DNA of 30,102 bases from Candidatus Abyssobacteria bacterium SURF_5 (GCA_003598085.1 QZKU01000129.1:1-30102); one strand, 5' to 3'; counted from the stretch's first letter, positions 8,359 through 17,232 are shown. The notes: generated by a model from the letters alone, not told the origin. Made by a program: numbers and translations.

Positions 8359-9357
8359 CTATTTCTTTACTGCGATGACGATGCTGAGCGGGGCCGGATC
8401 GAAGCTCATCGCATTGATCTCGCGGAAGCCGGCGCCTTCGAGGAAACTGCGCACATCGGATATGGTATACGTATCGCCGTGCTCGGTGTCCAGCAGCATA
8501 TTCAGCGCGAACAGGAGCGGAAACAAGGGGCCTGTCCTTTCCTCATTGGTGAGCACGTCCGCGATTATCACGATGCCGGGAGCATCAAGCGCATTGTACA
8601 CGCGCTTCAACAGGCTGCGATTATCATCCGCCCCTTCCCCGTGCAGGATATTGGACAGCAGGGCTGCGTCGTGTCCGGCGGGGAGCGACTCGAGGTAATT
8701 GCCGGCCGCGGTGGAAAGTCTGGCCGCGGCGGGAGAGCGGCAAATATATTCGGCCGCGACCTCGACCACCGGACCTTGATCGAACACAGTTGCTCGCAGG
8801 TTCTGATACTTCTCGGCTAGCGTGATGGAATTTACGCCCGAGCCGCCGCCGATATCGAGAAGTCTGTTGTATCCGGAAAGGTCCACAACCTGCGCCAGCA
8901 TGGTTGCGCTGAAGACCGACGTGCTGTGCATCGCATGAGTGAAGAATTTCATCTTCGTCTCGTCTCTCATGGTCCGCGCGATCGGCCCGTTCCGGCGAAC
9001 GGCCTCCGGAAGCCGGGCCCAGGTTAAATACGAGGCCGCCTCGAGCGACACGAAATTTCCGGAATAGAACGGCTTGTCTTTCACAAGAAATTCGCTGGAA
9101 ACCGGCGTGTTCTTATATCTGCCCTCCGATTTCTCGAGCAGCTCGAGCGCCACGCACGCGTCCATCAGCATTCGCGCAGGGCGCGGATCGATATCGAGCA
9201 GTTTCGCCATCTCCTCGGATGTCTTCGGTTCATCAAGATGACTGAATAGATCAAGCTCGTTTGCCACTTGAAAAGCTCTTGCCTCGCAATACGCATGCGC
9301 GAGATTCCAGAGGGGAAGCGGGTTAATCGAGGGAATTTGGGGCATGTCTTCTCTCAT
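8359..9357 (-). CDS. SAM-dependent O-methyltransferase-like protein with N-terminal dimerisation domain
   Basis: 332 residues from ATG 9357, chosen because AGGAG sits 7 bases upstream; an in-frame ATG at 9384 lacks this. The N-terminus (about 15-100) is a winged-helix dimerisation domain (ARAFQVANELDLFSHL, then LDIDPRPARMLMDACVALEL). The catalytic domain carries LLDIGGGSGVNSI (SAM-binding, 166-178), VFDQGPVV and LLSNILHGEGADDN, whose His238 takes the place of the catalytic His of plant-type and acetylserotonin-like O-methyltransferases, followed by PGIVIIADVL. This plan (Methyltransf_2) methylates hydroxyls of aromatic or polyketide-like compounds, and also covers BchU and TcmN-like enzymes. 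The substrate is unknown. It lies 53 bases after the phosphotriesterase-like gene, probably in one transcript. Confidence 0.88.
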   Translation of the reverse strand: MREDMPQIPSINPLPLWNLAHAYCEARAFQVANELDLFSHLDEPKTSEEMAKLLDIDPRPARMLMDACVALELLEKSEGRYKNTPVSSEFLVKDKPFYSGNFVSLEAASYLTWARLPEAVRRNGPIARTMRDETKMKFFTHAMHSTSVFSATMLAQVVDLSGYNRLLDIGGGSGVNSITLAEKYQNLRATVFDQGPVVEVAAEYICRSPAAARLSTAAGNYLESLPAGHDAALLSNILHGEGADDNRSLLKRVYNALDAPGIVIIADVLTNEERTGPLFPLLFALNMLLDTEHGDTYTISDVRSFLEGAGFREINAMSFDPAPLSIVIAVKK

Positions 9358-9410
9358 ATGCAATCTCCTTTGCACAGCCAGCACTCATGCAGGAAGGAAT
9401 GAGCGATTTT

Positions 9411-10517
9411 TCAGTGCGCGAGCAGGCGGGCGGGATTTTCGACCGTCAGCATGTTGATGAACGACTCGTCGATATCCAGACGCCTCAACCACGGCACAAC
9501 GAAATCGGTGAGCCGGCAATAGCCGTCTCCGCCAAACCTGCGCGTGAGAATCTTGAGAAAGATATCGGTTCCGATCACTATCTGCGACGAGTAACCGGAT
9601 TTCAGGAGCGCAACCAGTCCCGCCATCCGCTGCCAGTCGGCGGTGATGACGCTCCCGATGGCTTCCGCATCATGATAGTGCCCGAACGAGTCGATCGAGA
9701 TGTTGAATCCCTGGTCGAGCAGTTCCTTCGCGAAATCGACGTCCAGTTGCCAGGAGGAGGGATCGAGCACAAGTGTTGCGAGGTCCTGCGGGACAAAGAA
9801 GAGCTCGGCGTGCGCGATGACGGCCCGCCCGGGTGATAAGCCTTCGTCGAGCATGACTTTCACCACCTCGCGCAGGCTCGCCTTTGAATCGAGCGGCGGA
9901 TGCACGGTCAGCGACAGTCCGGTCTCGTTCGATATGCGAACCGCCGCACGCAACAACAATTTTTGTTGTGCGCTGAACGGCTCGACCGAAAACATCATGC
10001 TGTCGGTTATCATGATCTTGACGTGTCCGGCCCTGATCCCGGTCTCGTCGATGCCGTTCTCGATTTCGCGGCGCATGAAGTCCATGTAATCCCGCATCGA
10101 CATCGCGCGGTACCGCTCGGGCCACGAGTCCTCGGCGTACAGGCCGGTGGTCGCGATAATATGCACCCCTGTCTTTTGGGAGATTCGGCGGATGGCGGGC
10201 AGATCGCACCGAAGGCCGGGCACGCTCATATCGACCATGGCGTTTCCGCCCGCGTTCTTGAAGTCGGCCGCCTCGGCCGCGATCAGTTCCTCGTCGCGCA
10301 GATCGAGCGCGTCGCGCGAGAGAATGAAGAAGTGCTTGAGGGATCCGAGGTTGTCCAGCCGGACCGGGTCGTCGGGCGCAACCGGCAGATGGCCGGGCAG
10401 GATATCTTCGTATCTGCGGCGGAAGACACTCATGTCGCAGACGGTGTGCTCATGCATCGAGGTGAATCCCAGCTTCTCGGGAGATATCGGCCCCAGGACA
10501 GTTGTTATCTCAGCCAT
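9411..10517 (-). CDS. Phosphotriesterase-family metal-dependent hydrolase
   Basis: 368 residues from ATG 10517 (GGAGG 7 bases upstream); an in-frame ATG at 10544 has no such site. The start TVLGPISPEKLGFTSMHEH is typical of the phosphotriesterase/PHP family. Candidate metal ligands follow in family order: His22 and His24 (HEH), Lys167 (HVKIMI, the carboxylated bridging lysine), His206 (VHPPL), His236 (AHAEL) and Asp318 (IGTDIF). Known members hydrolyse phosphotriesters, lactones or N-acyl and ester bonds; natural substrates are often lactones. It lies downstream of the DegT aminotransferase (214-base gap holding a repeat hairpin) and 53 bases before the methyltransferase. A lactonase-like or deacylase step on the sugar or cyclitol product of the neighbouring enzymes is a reasonable inference, not shown. 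Confidence 0.87.
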   Translation of the reverse strand: MAEITTVLGPISPEKLGFTSMHEHTVCDMSVFRRRYEDILPGHLPVAPDDPVRLDNLGSLKHFFILSRDALDLRDEELIAAEAADFKNAGGNAMVDMSVPGLRCDLPAIRRISQKTGVHIIATTGLYAEDSWPERYRAMSMRDYMDFMRREIENGIDETGIRAGHVKIMITDSMMFSVEPFSAQQKLLLRAAVRISNETGLSLTVHPPLDSKASLREVVKVMLDEGLSPGRAVIAHAELFFVPQDLATLVLDPSSWQLDVDFAKELLDQGFNISIDSFGHYHDAEAIGSVITADWQRMAGLVALLKSGYSSQIVIGTDIFLKILTRRFGGDGYCRLTDFVVPWLRRLDIDESFINMLTVENPARLLAH

Positions 10518-10629
10518 TGGTTGCCCTCCGGCGATCCACGACATGCGGCCTAAAGATTAATGCGATTCACTGAAGCACCTTCGAAAGAGGGGGTTTGAAA
10601 TGCGACACAACCAACATCCCGGTTTCAAA

Positions 10630-10665
10630 ATTCCCCTTAGTCCCCCTTTCCCAAAGGGGGAAATT
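10630..10665. repeat. Palindromic intergenic repeat (CCCCCTTT-CCC-AAAGGGGG)
   Basis: An 8-base inverted repeat at 10642-10660 is embedded in a longer symmetric context (ATTCCCCTTAG before, GAAATTAAAG after). This CCCTTT/AAAGGG element is a widely dispersed intergenic repeat type in environmental bacteria. It lies between the aminotransferase and phosphotriesterase genes, so it could affect transcript processing in that operon. Confidence 0.6.
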
Positions 10666-10731
10666 AAAGAGAGCGGCAGAAAGCGGTATGTACAAGAAGC
10701 AGTCGGGCTCGCCTTAGTGAATGGCATTACC

Positions 10732-12003
10732 CTAAAGATTCCCGGCCAGCGCTTTATTAGCCGCTTTTTTAAAAGCGGCGCCGATTTGATCGAGGTAATC
10801 GGTGCACGGCACATGGAACCCGATGCTCTGCAAGGTGAGCTCTTCGCCGGAGCAGCGTTTCTCGGCCACGGGACAATCGCCCTTGCGGTATTCAATCGAA
10901 CGTCCGGCATAACCGCATGACCAGGGACACCCCTTGCCCCAGAACCGGCGCTCCTGGAAGCGCGGCCTGAGATGGATGGGGGTTCCGACGTAGCTGTTCG
11001 TTTCGAGACCTTCGAGCGCGAGCGCGTTTCGGAATTTCTCGAGCGGCACGTTGTTGAGCTCGTCCGCCTTGTAGATGAACGGGATGATGTGGACGGCGTG
11101 CTCGCAATTCGGAGCGACGAAGGTTGTCCTGATGCCGGGAATATCCGATAAGGAGCGCGTCAGATACGCAAGGTTTTTCCGGCGCTGGGCGACCCACGTG
11201 TCGAGGTGTTTCAACTGCACGTTGGCAATGGCCGCCGAAACCGCATGCATCCGGAAATTCGGGGCGACGCTGTCGATGTAGGCGCCAAGCGGTTTGTCCT
11301 GCAACTCCATGAACTGTCGCATCGGATGTGAGGCCCAACTCACGACCTCGTCGAAGAGCGTTTCGTCGTCGAATACGAGGATGCCGCCCTCGCCGCCGGT
11401 GAGGTTCTTCGAGGCTTGGAGGCTGAAGCATCCGATATCGCCGAGGCTGCCGACCTTTCTGCCATTGTATGTCGCGCCATGTGCCTGTGCGCAGTCCTCG
11501 ATGACGCGCAGATTGTGTTCGCGCGCTATCTCGTTGATCGGGTCCATATCGCACGGATGCCCGTAGATGTGGACCGTCACAATCGCTTTTGTCCGGTCTG
11601 TGATCTTCTTTCGTATCTCATCCGGGCGGATGTTGAAGGTGAGCGGGTCGATATCGGCAAAAACAGGAATGGCATTATTATGGAGGATGCACCCGACGGT
11701 CGCGCCCCACGTATAGGGCGAAACGATCACCTCGTCGCCCGGACCCACGCCGCTGACATGAAGAGCGGTATCGAGCGCCGCCGTTCCGCTGTTGACGGCG
11801 AAGGCGAATTTGCGCCCCTGATACTGCGCGAAGTTGTCCTCGAACTCTTTGATGATGCCCACCTGCATGATCGGAGAAAGGGATTCCTCTCGCAGGACGC
11901 GAACGACCGCGTCGATGACCTCATCATTGATCACCGGCCAGGGTGACGGCGCAATTGTCACTGCCGGCCCGGATTCGCCATGAGATGCCTTTGTCTGGTC
12001 CAT
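10732..12003 (-). CDS. DegT/DnrJ/EryC1/StrS PLP-dependent aminotransferase (AHBA synthase/aminocyclitol-like)
   Basis: 423 residues, ATG 12003 with AAAGGAG about 10 bases upstream. The fold-type I features are clear: NSGTAAL (71-77), PYTWGATV (96-103), VIEDCAQAHGA with Asp170, and SLQASKNLTGGEGG with the PLP-binding Lys199. The C-terminal third is distinctive: a cysteine-containing stretch (GCPWSCGY) and DCPVAEKRCSGEELTL. From memory the CPVAE..C..E pattern resembles 3-amino-5-hydroxybenzoate synthases and glutamine:scyllo-inosose aminotransferases rather than the UDP-sugar enzymes of LPS. It would transfer an amino group to a keto-sugar or keto-cyclitol. It is the first gene of the minus-strand run and faces the isomerase and Gfo/Idh genes across a 366-base divergent region, which suggests one shared pathway. 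Confidence 0.9.
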   Translation of the reverse strand: MDQTKASHGESGPAVTIAPSPWPVINDEVIDAVVRVLREESLSPIMQVGIIKEFEDNFAQYQGRKFAFAVNSGTAALDTALHVSGVGPGDEVIVSPYTWGATVGCILHNNAIPVFADIDPLTFNIRPDEIRKKITDRTKAIVTVHIYGHPCDMDPINEIAREHNLRVIEDCAQAHGATYNGRKVGSLGDIGCFSLQASKNLTGGEGGILVFDDETLFDEVVSWASHPMRQFMELQDKPLGAYIDSVAPNFRMHAVSAAIANVQLKHLDTWVAQRRKNLAYLTRSLSDIPGIRTTFVAPNCEHAVHIIPFIYKADELNNVPLEKFRNALALEGLETNSYVGTPIHLRPRFQERRFWGKGCPWSCGYAGRSIEYRKGDCPVAEKRCSGEELTLQSIGFHVPCTDYLDQIGAAFKKAANKALAGNL

Positions 12004-12369
12004 TCAGATGTTTCTCCTTTCCAACCTGGGTTCGGCTGTGCCGCCCTTGCTGCGTCTCGTTGGCGGCAGCCGGACGAAACCCCTCGCTTTCTCCAAATCG
12101 AGCGTTCCAACATTATATACAATTTCAGCTTGTCCCGCTTGTTCATCTCGACTGCGTGGCCGGTATCGGCTAACATTGACAGGCGCTTTGTTCCATTATC
12201 AAGCAGCGGGGATTAATTATCCGCCCGATTCGACGGAAGAGCGGCCGGATGTGATAGAATTCCCTTTGCAAGTGGAGGAAAAAGCTTCCGTCATCCATTG
12301 GCAGCGGTCCGATGCCTGCAACGCTGCGAGAAAAGCCGGGACGTTCGCGTCCTCATCTCAGGAGGCTAT
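12004..12369. other. Divergent intergenic region between aminotransferase and isomerase genes
   Basis: 366 bases without a gene that I would accept; the short frames inside have no ribosome sites or domains. It must hold the start signals for both flanking genes. The minus-strand TATAAT at 12117-12112 is the best promoter-like hexamer. TTGACA occurs at 12176-12181 on the plus strand, but with no convincing -10 at the right distance. No riboswitch-like or long dyad structure was seen. Confidence 0.5.
12112..12136 (-). promoter_or_regulatory. Candidate promoter for the DegT-led operon
   Basis: On the minus strand a perfect TATAAT (12117-12112) lies about 109 bases before the aminotransferase start, preceded by GTA and an AT-rich stretch. 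A poor -35 (GGGACA, 12136-12131) sits only 13 bases upstream, so the call depends on the -10 alone. Confidence 0.3.
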
Positions 12370-13335
12370 ATGAAGATAGGATTGTTCACGCCGATGCTGT
12401 TTCATCTTTCAGTTGACGAGTTGGTCGACAAGCTGGTCGAGTTGGGAGTGGAGATGGTGGAGATTGGAACGGGCAATTATCCCGGGAATCCTCACTGCGA
12501 CATCGATGAATTGCTGGCCGACGAGAAGAAGCTCAGGGAGTATCACGGCGGCTTTGCCGCAAAGGGCATCCAGATCAGCGGCCTGAGCTGTCACGGGAAT
12601 CCGCTGCATCCGGACGCCGAATTTGCGAAGAGCAACCACGTGACATGGCGCAAGACGGTTCAATTGGCGGAAAAGCTTGGAGTAGGCGTCGTCAATTGCC
12701 TCTCCGGCTGCCCGGGCGATTCGGAAGGCTCCAAGTTTCCGAACTGGGTCACCTGCATGTGGCCGCCCGACTATCTCGAGGTTCTCGAATGGCAATGGAA
12801 CGAGAAGGTTATCCCGTACTGGAAAGAGGAAGCAAAATTCGCGAAGTCTCACAACGTGAGGGTGGCGCTGGAACTGCATCCGGGAACGGTCGTCTATAAT
12901 CCCGAAACGCTGCTCCGGCTGAGGGAGGCGGCGGGCGAAACTATCGGCGCCAATTTCGATCCGAGCCACCTGTTCTGGCAGGGAATCGATCCGGTCGCCG
13001 CCATCCGCGAACTGAAAGGCGCCATTTTCCACGTCCACGCGAAGGACACTCTTATCGATCGCACCAATTGCTCGGTCAACGGTGTCTTGGACACCAAACA
13101 CTACGACCAATTGAGGCGGCGCTCATGGATTTTCCGCACCGTCGGCTACGGCCATGATCTGCAGACGTGGAAGGAGATCGTCAGCGCGCTCAGGATCGGC
13201 GGCTATGATTACGTGCTCAGCATCGAACATGAAGACGTGCTCGCGTCGCCGGAGGAGGGCCTGAGGAAGGCGGTCGCTTTCCTTCGCGAAATCATCTTCG
13301 AGGACGAGTTGCCCGGCGGCATGTGGTGGGCGTAA
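12370..13335 (+). CDS. TIM-barrel sugar phosphate isomerase/epimerase-like protein
   Basis: 321 residues from ATG 12370, chosen for its AGGAGG site 5 bases upstream; the frame is open earlier but without a signal. It has the xylose isomerase-like (AP endonuclease 2) TIM-barrel plan: MKIGLFTPM at the first strand, and metal-ligand candidates Glu168 (ALELHPG), Asp197 (GANFDPSHL), His223 (FHVHAKD) and Glu286 (LSIEHED). Family members isomerise or epimerise sugars, keto-sugars or inosose (IolE/IolI type), and the cytoplasmic enzyme is usually encoded beside a Gfo/Idh/MocA dehydrogenase, as here (104-base gap). The conserved TGNYPGNPHCD segment and the FDPSH-W motif are typical of the oligosaccharide/inositol-linked subgroup. 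The exact substrate is not evident. Confidence 0.88.
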   Translation: MKIGLFTPMLFHLSVDELVDKLVELGVEMVEIGTGNYPGNPHCDIDELLADEKKLREYHGGFAAKGIQISGLSCHGNPLHPDAEFAKSNHVTWRKTVQLAEKLGVGVVNCLSGCPGDSEGSKFPNWVTCMWPPDYLEVLEWQWNEKVIPYWKEEAKFAKSHNVRVALELHPGTVVYNPETLLRLREAAGETIGANFDPSHLFWQGIDPVAAIRELKGAIFHVHAKDTLIDRTNCSVNGVLDTKHYDQLRRRSWIFRTVGYGHDLQTWKEIVSALRIGGYDYVLSIEHEDVLASPEEGLRKAVAFLREIIFEDELPGGMWWA

Positions 13336-13355
13336 GAGATTTTGGATTATTTTTG

Positions 13356-13381
13356 CAGGGGCGGACCTATGTGTCCGCCCG
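13356..13381. repeat. Palindromic repeat (GGGCGGAC-CTATGT-GTCCGCCC)
   Basis: An 8-base-pair perfect stem (13359-13366 with 13373-13380) and a 6-base loop lie in the gap between the isomerase and oxidoreductase genes. The form GCAGGGGCGGACCTATGTG followed by TCCGCCC is a common dispersed element in environmental genomes and is related in plan to the GTAGGGGCACGGC elements elsewhere in the window. Confidence 0.6.
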
Positions 13382-13439
13382 AAGCGAGAATCGGTGAAGC
13401 CGAGAATATTATTAAGATATAATTCGCGAGGAGGCTGAC

Positions 13440-14498
13440 ATGACGGACAAACTGAGAGTCGGAGTGATCGGGTGCGGCGAGATATCGGGGTTGACCACCT
13501 GGGGGTTTCGGACGGATGATCGCAGCGCCATCTATGCGGTTGCCGACCCGAATGTCGAGCGGGCCGAGCAGCGGGCATCCGAATGGAAGGCGGAGAAGGT
13601 TTACAGCGACTACCGCAAACTATTGGACGATAAGGCAGTCGATGCGGTCATGATCATAACGCCGCATGATTTGCACCGGCAAATGGTCGTGGAGGCGCTC
13701 GATGCAGGTAAGCATGTCTCCGTCCAGAAACCAATGGCTCGCAATGTCGAGGAATGCACCGCGATGGTCGAGGCGGCCAAACGCGCCAAGGGAAAATTCC
13801 AGGTATTCGAATGCTATCCGTTTTATCCCCCGATTGCAAAGGCGAAGGAATTGATCGACGCGGGCGAGATCGGCGACGTTTCGATGCTTCGGCTTCGCAC
13901 AACGAGCGGCTCGCTCCAGTGCGGATGGGAGCTCACCTCGACGTCATGGGAATGGAAATTCAATCAGGAGCGCGTCGGCGGCGGCACCATGTTCGACGAC
14001 ATGCACCACAAATACGCGCTCGCGCTGTTCTTCGGCGGGCCTATCGAGCGGGTCTCGGCCTTCATCGAGAATCCCGGCATGTTTCTCGATACGCCGGCTA
14101 CCGTCATGTGGAAACACAAAGAAGGCATTCGCTACGGCGTGCTCGACGCGACGTATTCGCCCGACCTGATTATCGACACAAAATATTATCCGGTCGAGGA
14201 GCGGGTCGAGATCACCGGCTCGAAGGGCATCATCTGGGTGACGAGGCTGACCGGCAGGCTGATGAACGTCGCGCCGCTGATCATGTATCGGGACGGCCAG
14301 ACGCACTGCTATCACGATATCCCGTCAGAATGGGAGGAAGGCTTCATCCGATGCGCTCAGCATTTCATCGATTGCATTCTCGAAAATAAGCAGCCGTATC
14401 TGTCAGCCGAAGAGGGATTGCGCGTGGTGCAGTTCGGCCGGGCCGTTTACAAATCGGCCGAGGCGGGCGCGGCCGTGTCGCCGGACTCGATCGGCTGA
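13440..14498 (+). CDS. Gfo/Idh/MocA family NAD(P)-dependent oxidoreductase
   Basis: 352 residues with GAGGAGG 5 bases before ATG 13440. The N-terminal Rossmann fold shows GVIGCGEISG (8-17), AVADPN (33-38) and VMIITPHDLH (70-79). The usual EKP motif reads QKP (96-98), a conservative change seen in part of the family. The C-terminal domain carries MFDDMHHKYALALFFGGP, where Asp and His would be the catalytic pair, and long beta-sheet segments. Such enzymes reversibly oxidise a hydroxyl of sugars, inositols or amino-sugars with NAD(P)H. Lying 104 bases after the TIM-barrel isomerase on the same strand, it most likely forms a keto intermediate that the isomerase or the divergent aminotransferase uses. 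Confidence 0.9.
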   Translation: MTDKLRVGVIGCGEISGLTTWGFRTDDRSAIYAVADPNVERAEQRASEWKAEKVYSDYRKLLDDKAVDAVMIITPHDLHRQMVVEALDAGKHVSVQKPMARNVEECTAMVEAAKRAKGKFQVFECYPFYPPIAKAKELIDAGEIGDVSMLRLRTTSGSLQCGWELTSTSWEWKFNQERVGGGTMFDDMHHKYALALFFGGPIERVSAFIENPGMFLDTPATVMWKHKEGIRYGVLDATYSPDLIIDTKYYPVEERVEITGSKGIIWVTRLTGRLMNVAPLIMYRDGQTHCYHDIPSEWEEGFIRCAQHFIDCILENKQPYLSAEEGLRVVQFGRAVYKSAEAGAAVSPDSIG

Positions 14499-14591
14499 AG
14501 AGATAGTTGGGAAGATTTATACCGGAGAGAGCAGAAGGAAAACAAAGCCGAGTTTTCCCTCTTAGTGGTTCGATCACGGATTATCAAGGAT

Positions 14592-14624
14592 TGTAGGGGC
14601 ACGGCACAACGCGGCGCCCGAAAA
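14592..14624. repeat. Degenerate TGTAGGGGCACGGC repeat copy
   Basis: TGTAGGGGCACGGCACAACG followed by CGGCGCCCGAAAA lies between the oxidoreductase and the PKD-protein stop. It matches the better copies at 24639-24687 and 24947-24995, with a decayed right arm. It belongs to the same dispersed family and marks the 132-base gap as repeat DNA. Confidence 0.55.
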
Positions 14625-14630
14625 CTGTAT

Positions 14631-15932
14631 CTACCACTCCAGGCAGTCGTCTGTCAGCAACCCATCGTTATATTTCTTCAGAATCCACGCGAGCTTGAGC
14701 ATCTTCTTTCCCTGCCGCACATCAGTGGACACGTGGTACGGGAGTTTTCCAGGATACAGGCAGAGCAAAGAGTCGGCGGCTTCAATCGTGTCACCCACCG
14801 GCGCGGGATCGGAGCCCTTCTCGATGTTCAGCTTTGCGGCAATCAGTTGTTTGGCCAGAATCAGACTGGCGTCGCCGAGCGAAGGAGAATTCAGAAGGAC
14901 TACGAGTTCCATTTTCGAATACTCTTCGCAGCCCAGAGTCAGGGAATCTGCGGTCCACGCTTCCGGATGGTTCTTCCAGAAGCCGAGACTCTTCGGGCAG
15001 AGGTATTCACCACAGTCCGCCACTTTAACGAGAACCGTGTCCGGCTCGCTGTTGCAGTCGCCGTCGTTGACGATGAGCTGGAACACGTAGTCACCGGCGC
15101 AATCGGCGGTGACCGTCGGATTGCAGGCGGTTTCATCCGAAAGAACAGCCATGCTGCATGCCGGCTTGCTGAGGATACTCCACGAGTAGGTGAGCGGCCT
15201 GCCGTCGGGATCGTAGCTTGTGCACCCATTGAGCTGAACGACGTCATCGACACATGCATTCTGATCCGAGCCGGCTTGTGCGATCGGGCAAACGATCGGC
15301 CTCTCCCTGAGAACCGGGCCGGAAATGCAAACGTAGCCGGGAGCCGGACGGTCGGTCCGCATAATATCTTCATGATCTGCTTTTGTCGCCGCTAAAATGC
15401 AGCCTTCCCCGAAGCCAATGCCCGGAAGCAGGGCCGTGTCATCAAGGGTGACGGTAAAGGTCTGCGTCTCTCCGTCTCCAATGACAGCCTCGAATTTCAC
15501 GCCTTCCAACTGAGTTGTCGGGTCTGGATAGATGAGAACGCACTCGCTCCCGATTCCGCCGGTCGAGCAATCTGCAAAAATATCGTAGATCGTCATGCCG
15601 GGAGCGAGGTATTGGTAAAATTGAGCGAGGTCGACCCCCAGCATCCAATGGACCAAATCCGTCCCTTCCAAATCGTCCGGGTACTTATACACTTCATACG
15701 TGAATGTCACGAGAGGCGAGACGGGCCCGGGAGCAACATCCACGAGGGTGACACTGAATTCCTGGCCGCACGTGTCAACCGGACCCCGTTCACATTCTGT
15801 GCACACTGCTTTGAACAAGTCGATTATGCGCGCGCCGGCCCCGGGCTCGGGACAGAGCAGCACTCCGAATGATTCATGTGTTACCATCAGCATGATGAGA
15901 CAAATTGCCAGCCCGACGAGTGCCTTTCTCAC
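14631..15932 (-). CDS. Secreted protein with PKD domain and WKNHPEAW C-terminal domain
   Basis: About 433 residues. GTG 15932 is preferred because AGAGGG lies 8 bases upstream; GTG 15941 is in frame but badly spaced. A signal peptide (RKALVGLAICLIMLMVTH) is followed by a cysteine-rich region (VCTECERG, VDTCGQEF). A PKD-type Ig-like domain follows near 230-315 (SYDPDGRPLTYSWSI, GDYVFQLIVNDGD). The C-terminal module has LGFWKNHPEAW and LILAKQLIAAKLNI, a tail known from extracellular proteins of planctomycetes, deltaproteobacteria and others. These features suggest a cell-surface or released protein. It follows the export operon, with 70 bases between the permease stop and this start, and may be one of its substrates, although no type I secretion signal was seen. 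Function is unknown. Confidence 0.78.
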   Translation of the reverse strand: MRKALVGLAICLIMLMVTHESFGVLLCPEPGAGARIIDLFKAVCTECERGPVDTCGQEFSVTLVDVAPGPVSPLVTFTYEVYKYPDDLEGTDLVHWMLGVDLAQFYQYLAPGMTIYDIFADCSTGGIGSECVLIYPDPTTQLEGVKFEAVIGDGETQTFTVTLDDTALLPGIGFGEGCILAATKADHEDIMRTDRPAPGYVCISGPVLRERPIVCPIAQAGSDQNACVDDVVQLNGCTSYDPDGRPLTYSWSILSKPACSMAVLSDETACNPTVTADCAGDYVFQLIVNDGDCNSEPDTVLVKVADCGEYLCPKSLGFWKNHPEAWTADSLTLGCEEYSKMELVVLLNSPSLGDASLILAKQLIAAKLNIEKGSDPAPVGDTIEAADSLLCLYPGKLPYHVSTDVRQGKKMLKLAWILKKYNDGLLTDDCLEW

Positions 15933-16002
15933 GTCAACCACCCTCTCTTCAATAGTTCCATGAAGCCCCTGTTGTTAATGATAATAGTTTGAATTATCCA
16001 GA

Positions 16003-17232
16003 TTATTCAAATCTCAATGCAGCGACCGGATCCATTCGGGCCGCCCTCACTGCCGGATACATGCCCGAACAAATGCCGACGAAGACCGCGGTCAATAACG
16101 AAAGGGTCACGGCCCATCCGGATATGACAGTTTCCCATCCAATAAGCCTTGCTATTTGCCCGGATGCAACGATGCCGCAGCATATTCCGATGGCGCCTCC
16201 GAGAGATGTGAGCATCGCCGCCTCGAACAGGAACTGCAGGAATATATGGGTCTGATTCGCGCCGACGGCCCGGCGAATGCCGATTTCTCTCGTTCTTTCA
16301 GATACGGTGGCAAGCATGATATTCATGATCCCGATTCCGCCGACCACCAGCGAAATTGCGGCGATGCAGCCAAGGACGGCATTATACACCCGGTGCGTTC
16401 TTCTTGCCTGATTCAGAAGCTCCTGCGGCACTATCATGTGGAAGTCCTCCAGGCCGCGATGGTTTTCGTCAACAATTCTCTTCAGCAGTTTCGCACTCAG
16501 GAGCACGTCGGAACCGGGTTTGACCTGTGCAATAATTTCTGAAACTTCCGGTTCGACAGATTGGGAGGATACGAGCGCCTTCTCGGTCCCGAGCGGAATT
16601 ATGATCAATCTATTGACGTTTCGTGCCGCTATCGACTGGCTCTTGCGAGTGTTCCAATCTCGCTTGCCCAGGATTCCGACAATCTTGAACATTGTGTTTT
16701 CTATCCGCAGGCTCTGTCCAACGCGTCCGGCGGAACCCAGGCTCTCGAGGACGTCCCACCCGATGCAACAGCAGAGGGTGCTCTTATCGACATCCTCGAG
16801 GCAGATGAATCGGCCTTCGGATACGGAAAGCCCCATTATCTTCTGGTAAGCACCGGTCGTTGATATTATCTCGGGATTGAACCCCATTCTTGCATTCGCC
16901 ATGGCGGCCTTCACCTGGAGGAGCGGCGCAACGTTTTCCGCTTCGGTCACCCGTGCCTGAATCCTCTCGAGATCACCCTTGCTTAATCCACCCGCATGAA
17001 CCTGTTTTCCTGATGTTCCCGCCCCGGCAGGCTCGAGACTTCTCAAGATGACGTTGTTCTTGCCGAGCTGCTCGATGAGCGCCAGGGCTTCCCGCTTCGA
17101 ACCTTCTCCGATGGAAACCATTGCAATGATTGCGGTCACCCCAAAAATAATGCCGAGCGTGCTCAGGAACGTCCTGAATCTGTGCTGGCGGAGCGAAACC
17201 ATGCCGTCTCTGATAATGCCGAGCGTCTTCAT
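16003..17232 (-). CDS. MacB-like ABC transporter permease (FtsX family)
   Basis: About 409 residues. ATG 17232 is the likely start; an in-frame TTG at 17238 abuts the ATPase stop, and no good ribosome site separates them, so coupled translation is likely. TM1 is at about 18-42 (RTFLSTLGIIFGVTAIIAMV), followed by a periplasmic MacB_PCD-like domain. Three C-terminal TMs include the FtsX signature SERTREIGIRRAVGA and a final TMs-to-end segment MYPAVRAARMDPVAALRFE. It would couple cytoplasmic ATP hydrolysis to the periplasmic adaptor and TolC-like channel encoded just upstream. Lacking a fused ATPase, it belongs with the two-gene MacB/LolCE/YknZ type rather than fused MacB. It exports a hydrophobic compound or peptide of unknown identity. 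Confidence 0.92.
   Translation of the reverse strand: MKTLGIIRDGMVSLRQHRFRTFLSTLGIIFGVTAIIAMVSIGEGSKREALALIEQLGKNNVILRSLEPAGAGTSGKQVHAGGLSKGDLERIQARVTEAENVAPLLQVKAAMANARMGFNPEIISTTGAYQKIMGLSVSEGRFICLEDVDKSTLCCCIGWDVLESLGSAGRVGQSLRIENTMFKIVGILGKRDWNTRKSQSIAARNVNRLIIIPLGTEKALVSSQSVEPEVSEIIAQVKPGSDVLLSAKLLKRIVDENHRGLEDFHMIVPQELLNQARRTHRVYNAVLGCIAAISLVVGGIGIMNIMLATVSERTREIGIRRAVGANQTHIFLQFLFEAAMLTSLGGAIGICCGIVASGQIARLIGWETVISGWAVTLSLLTAVFVGICSGMYPAVRAARMDPVAALRFE

Noticed and set aside
12176-12199. TTGACA and CATTAT as a plus-strand promoter for the isomerase gene
   Set aside because: The spacing between the hexamers is only 12 bases, too short for a sigma-70 promoter.
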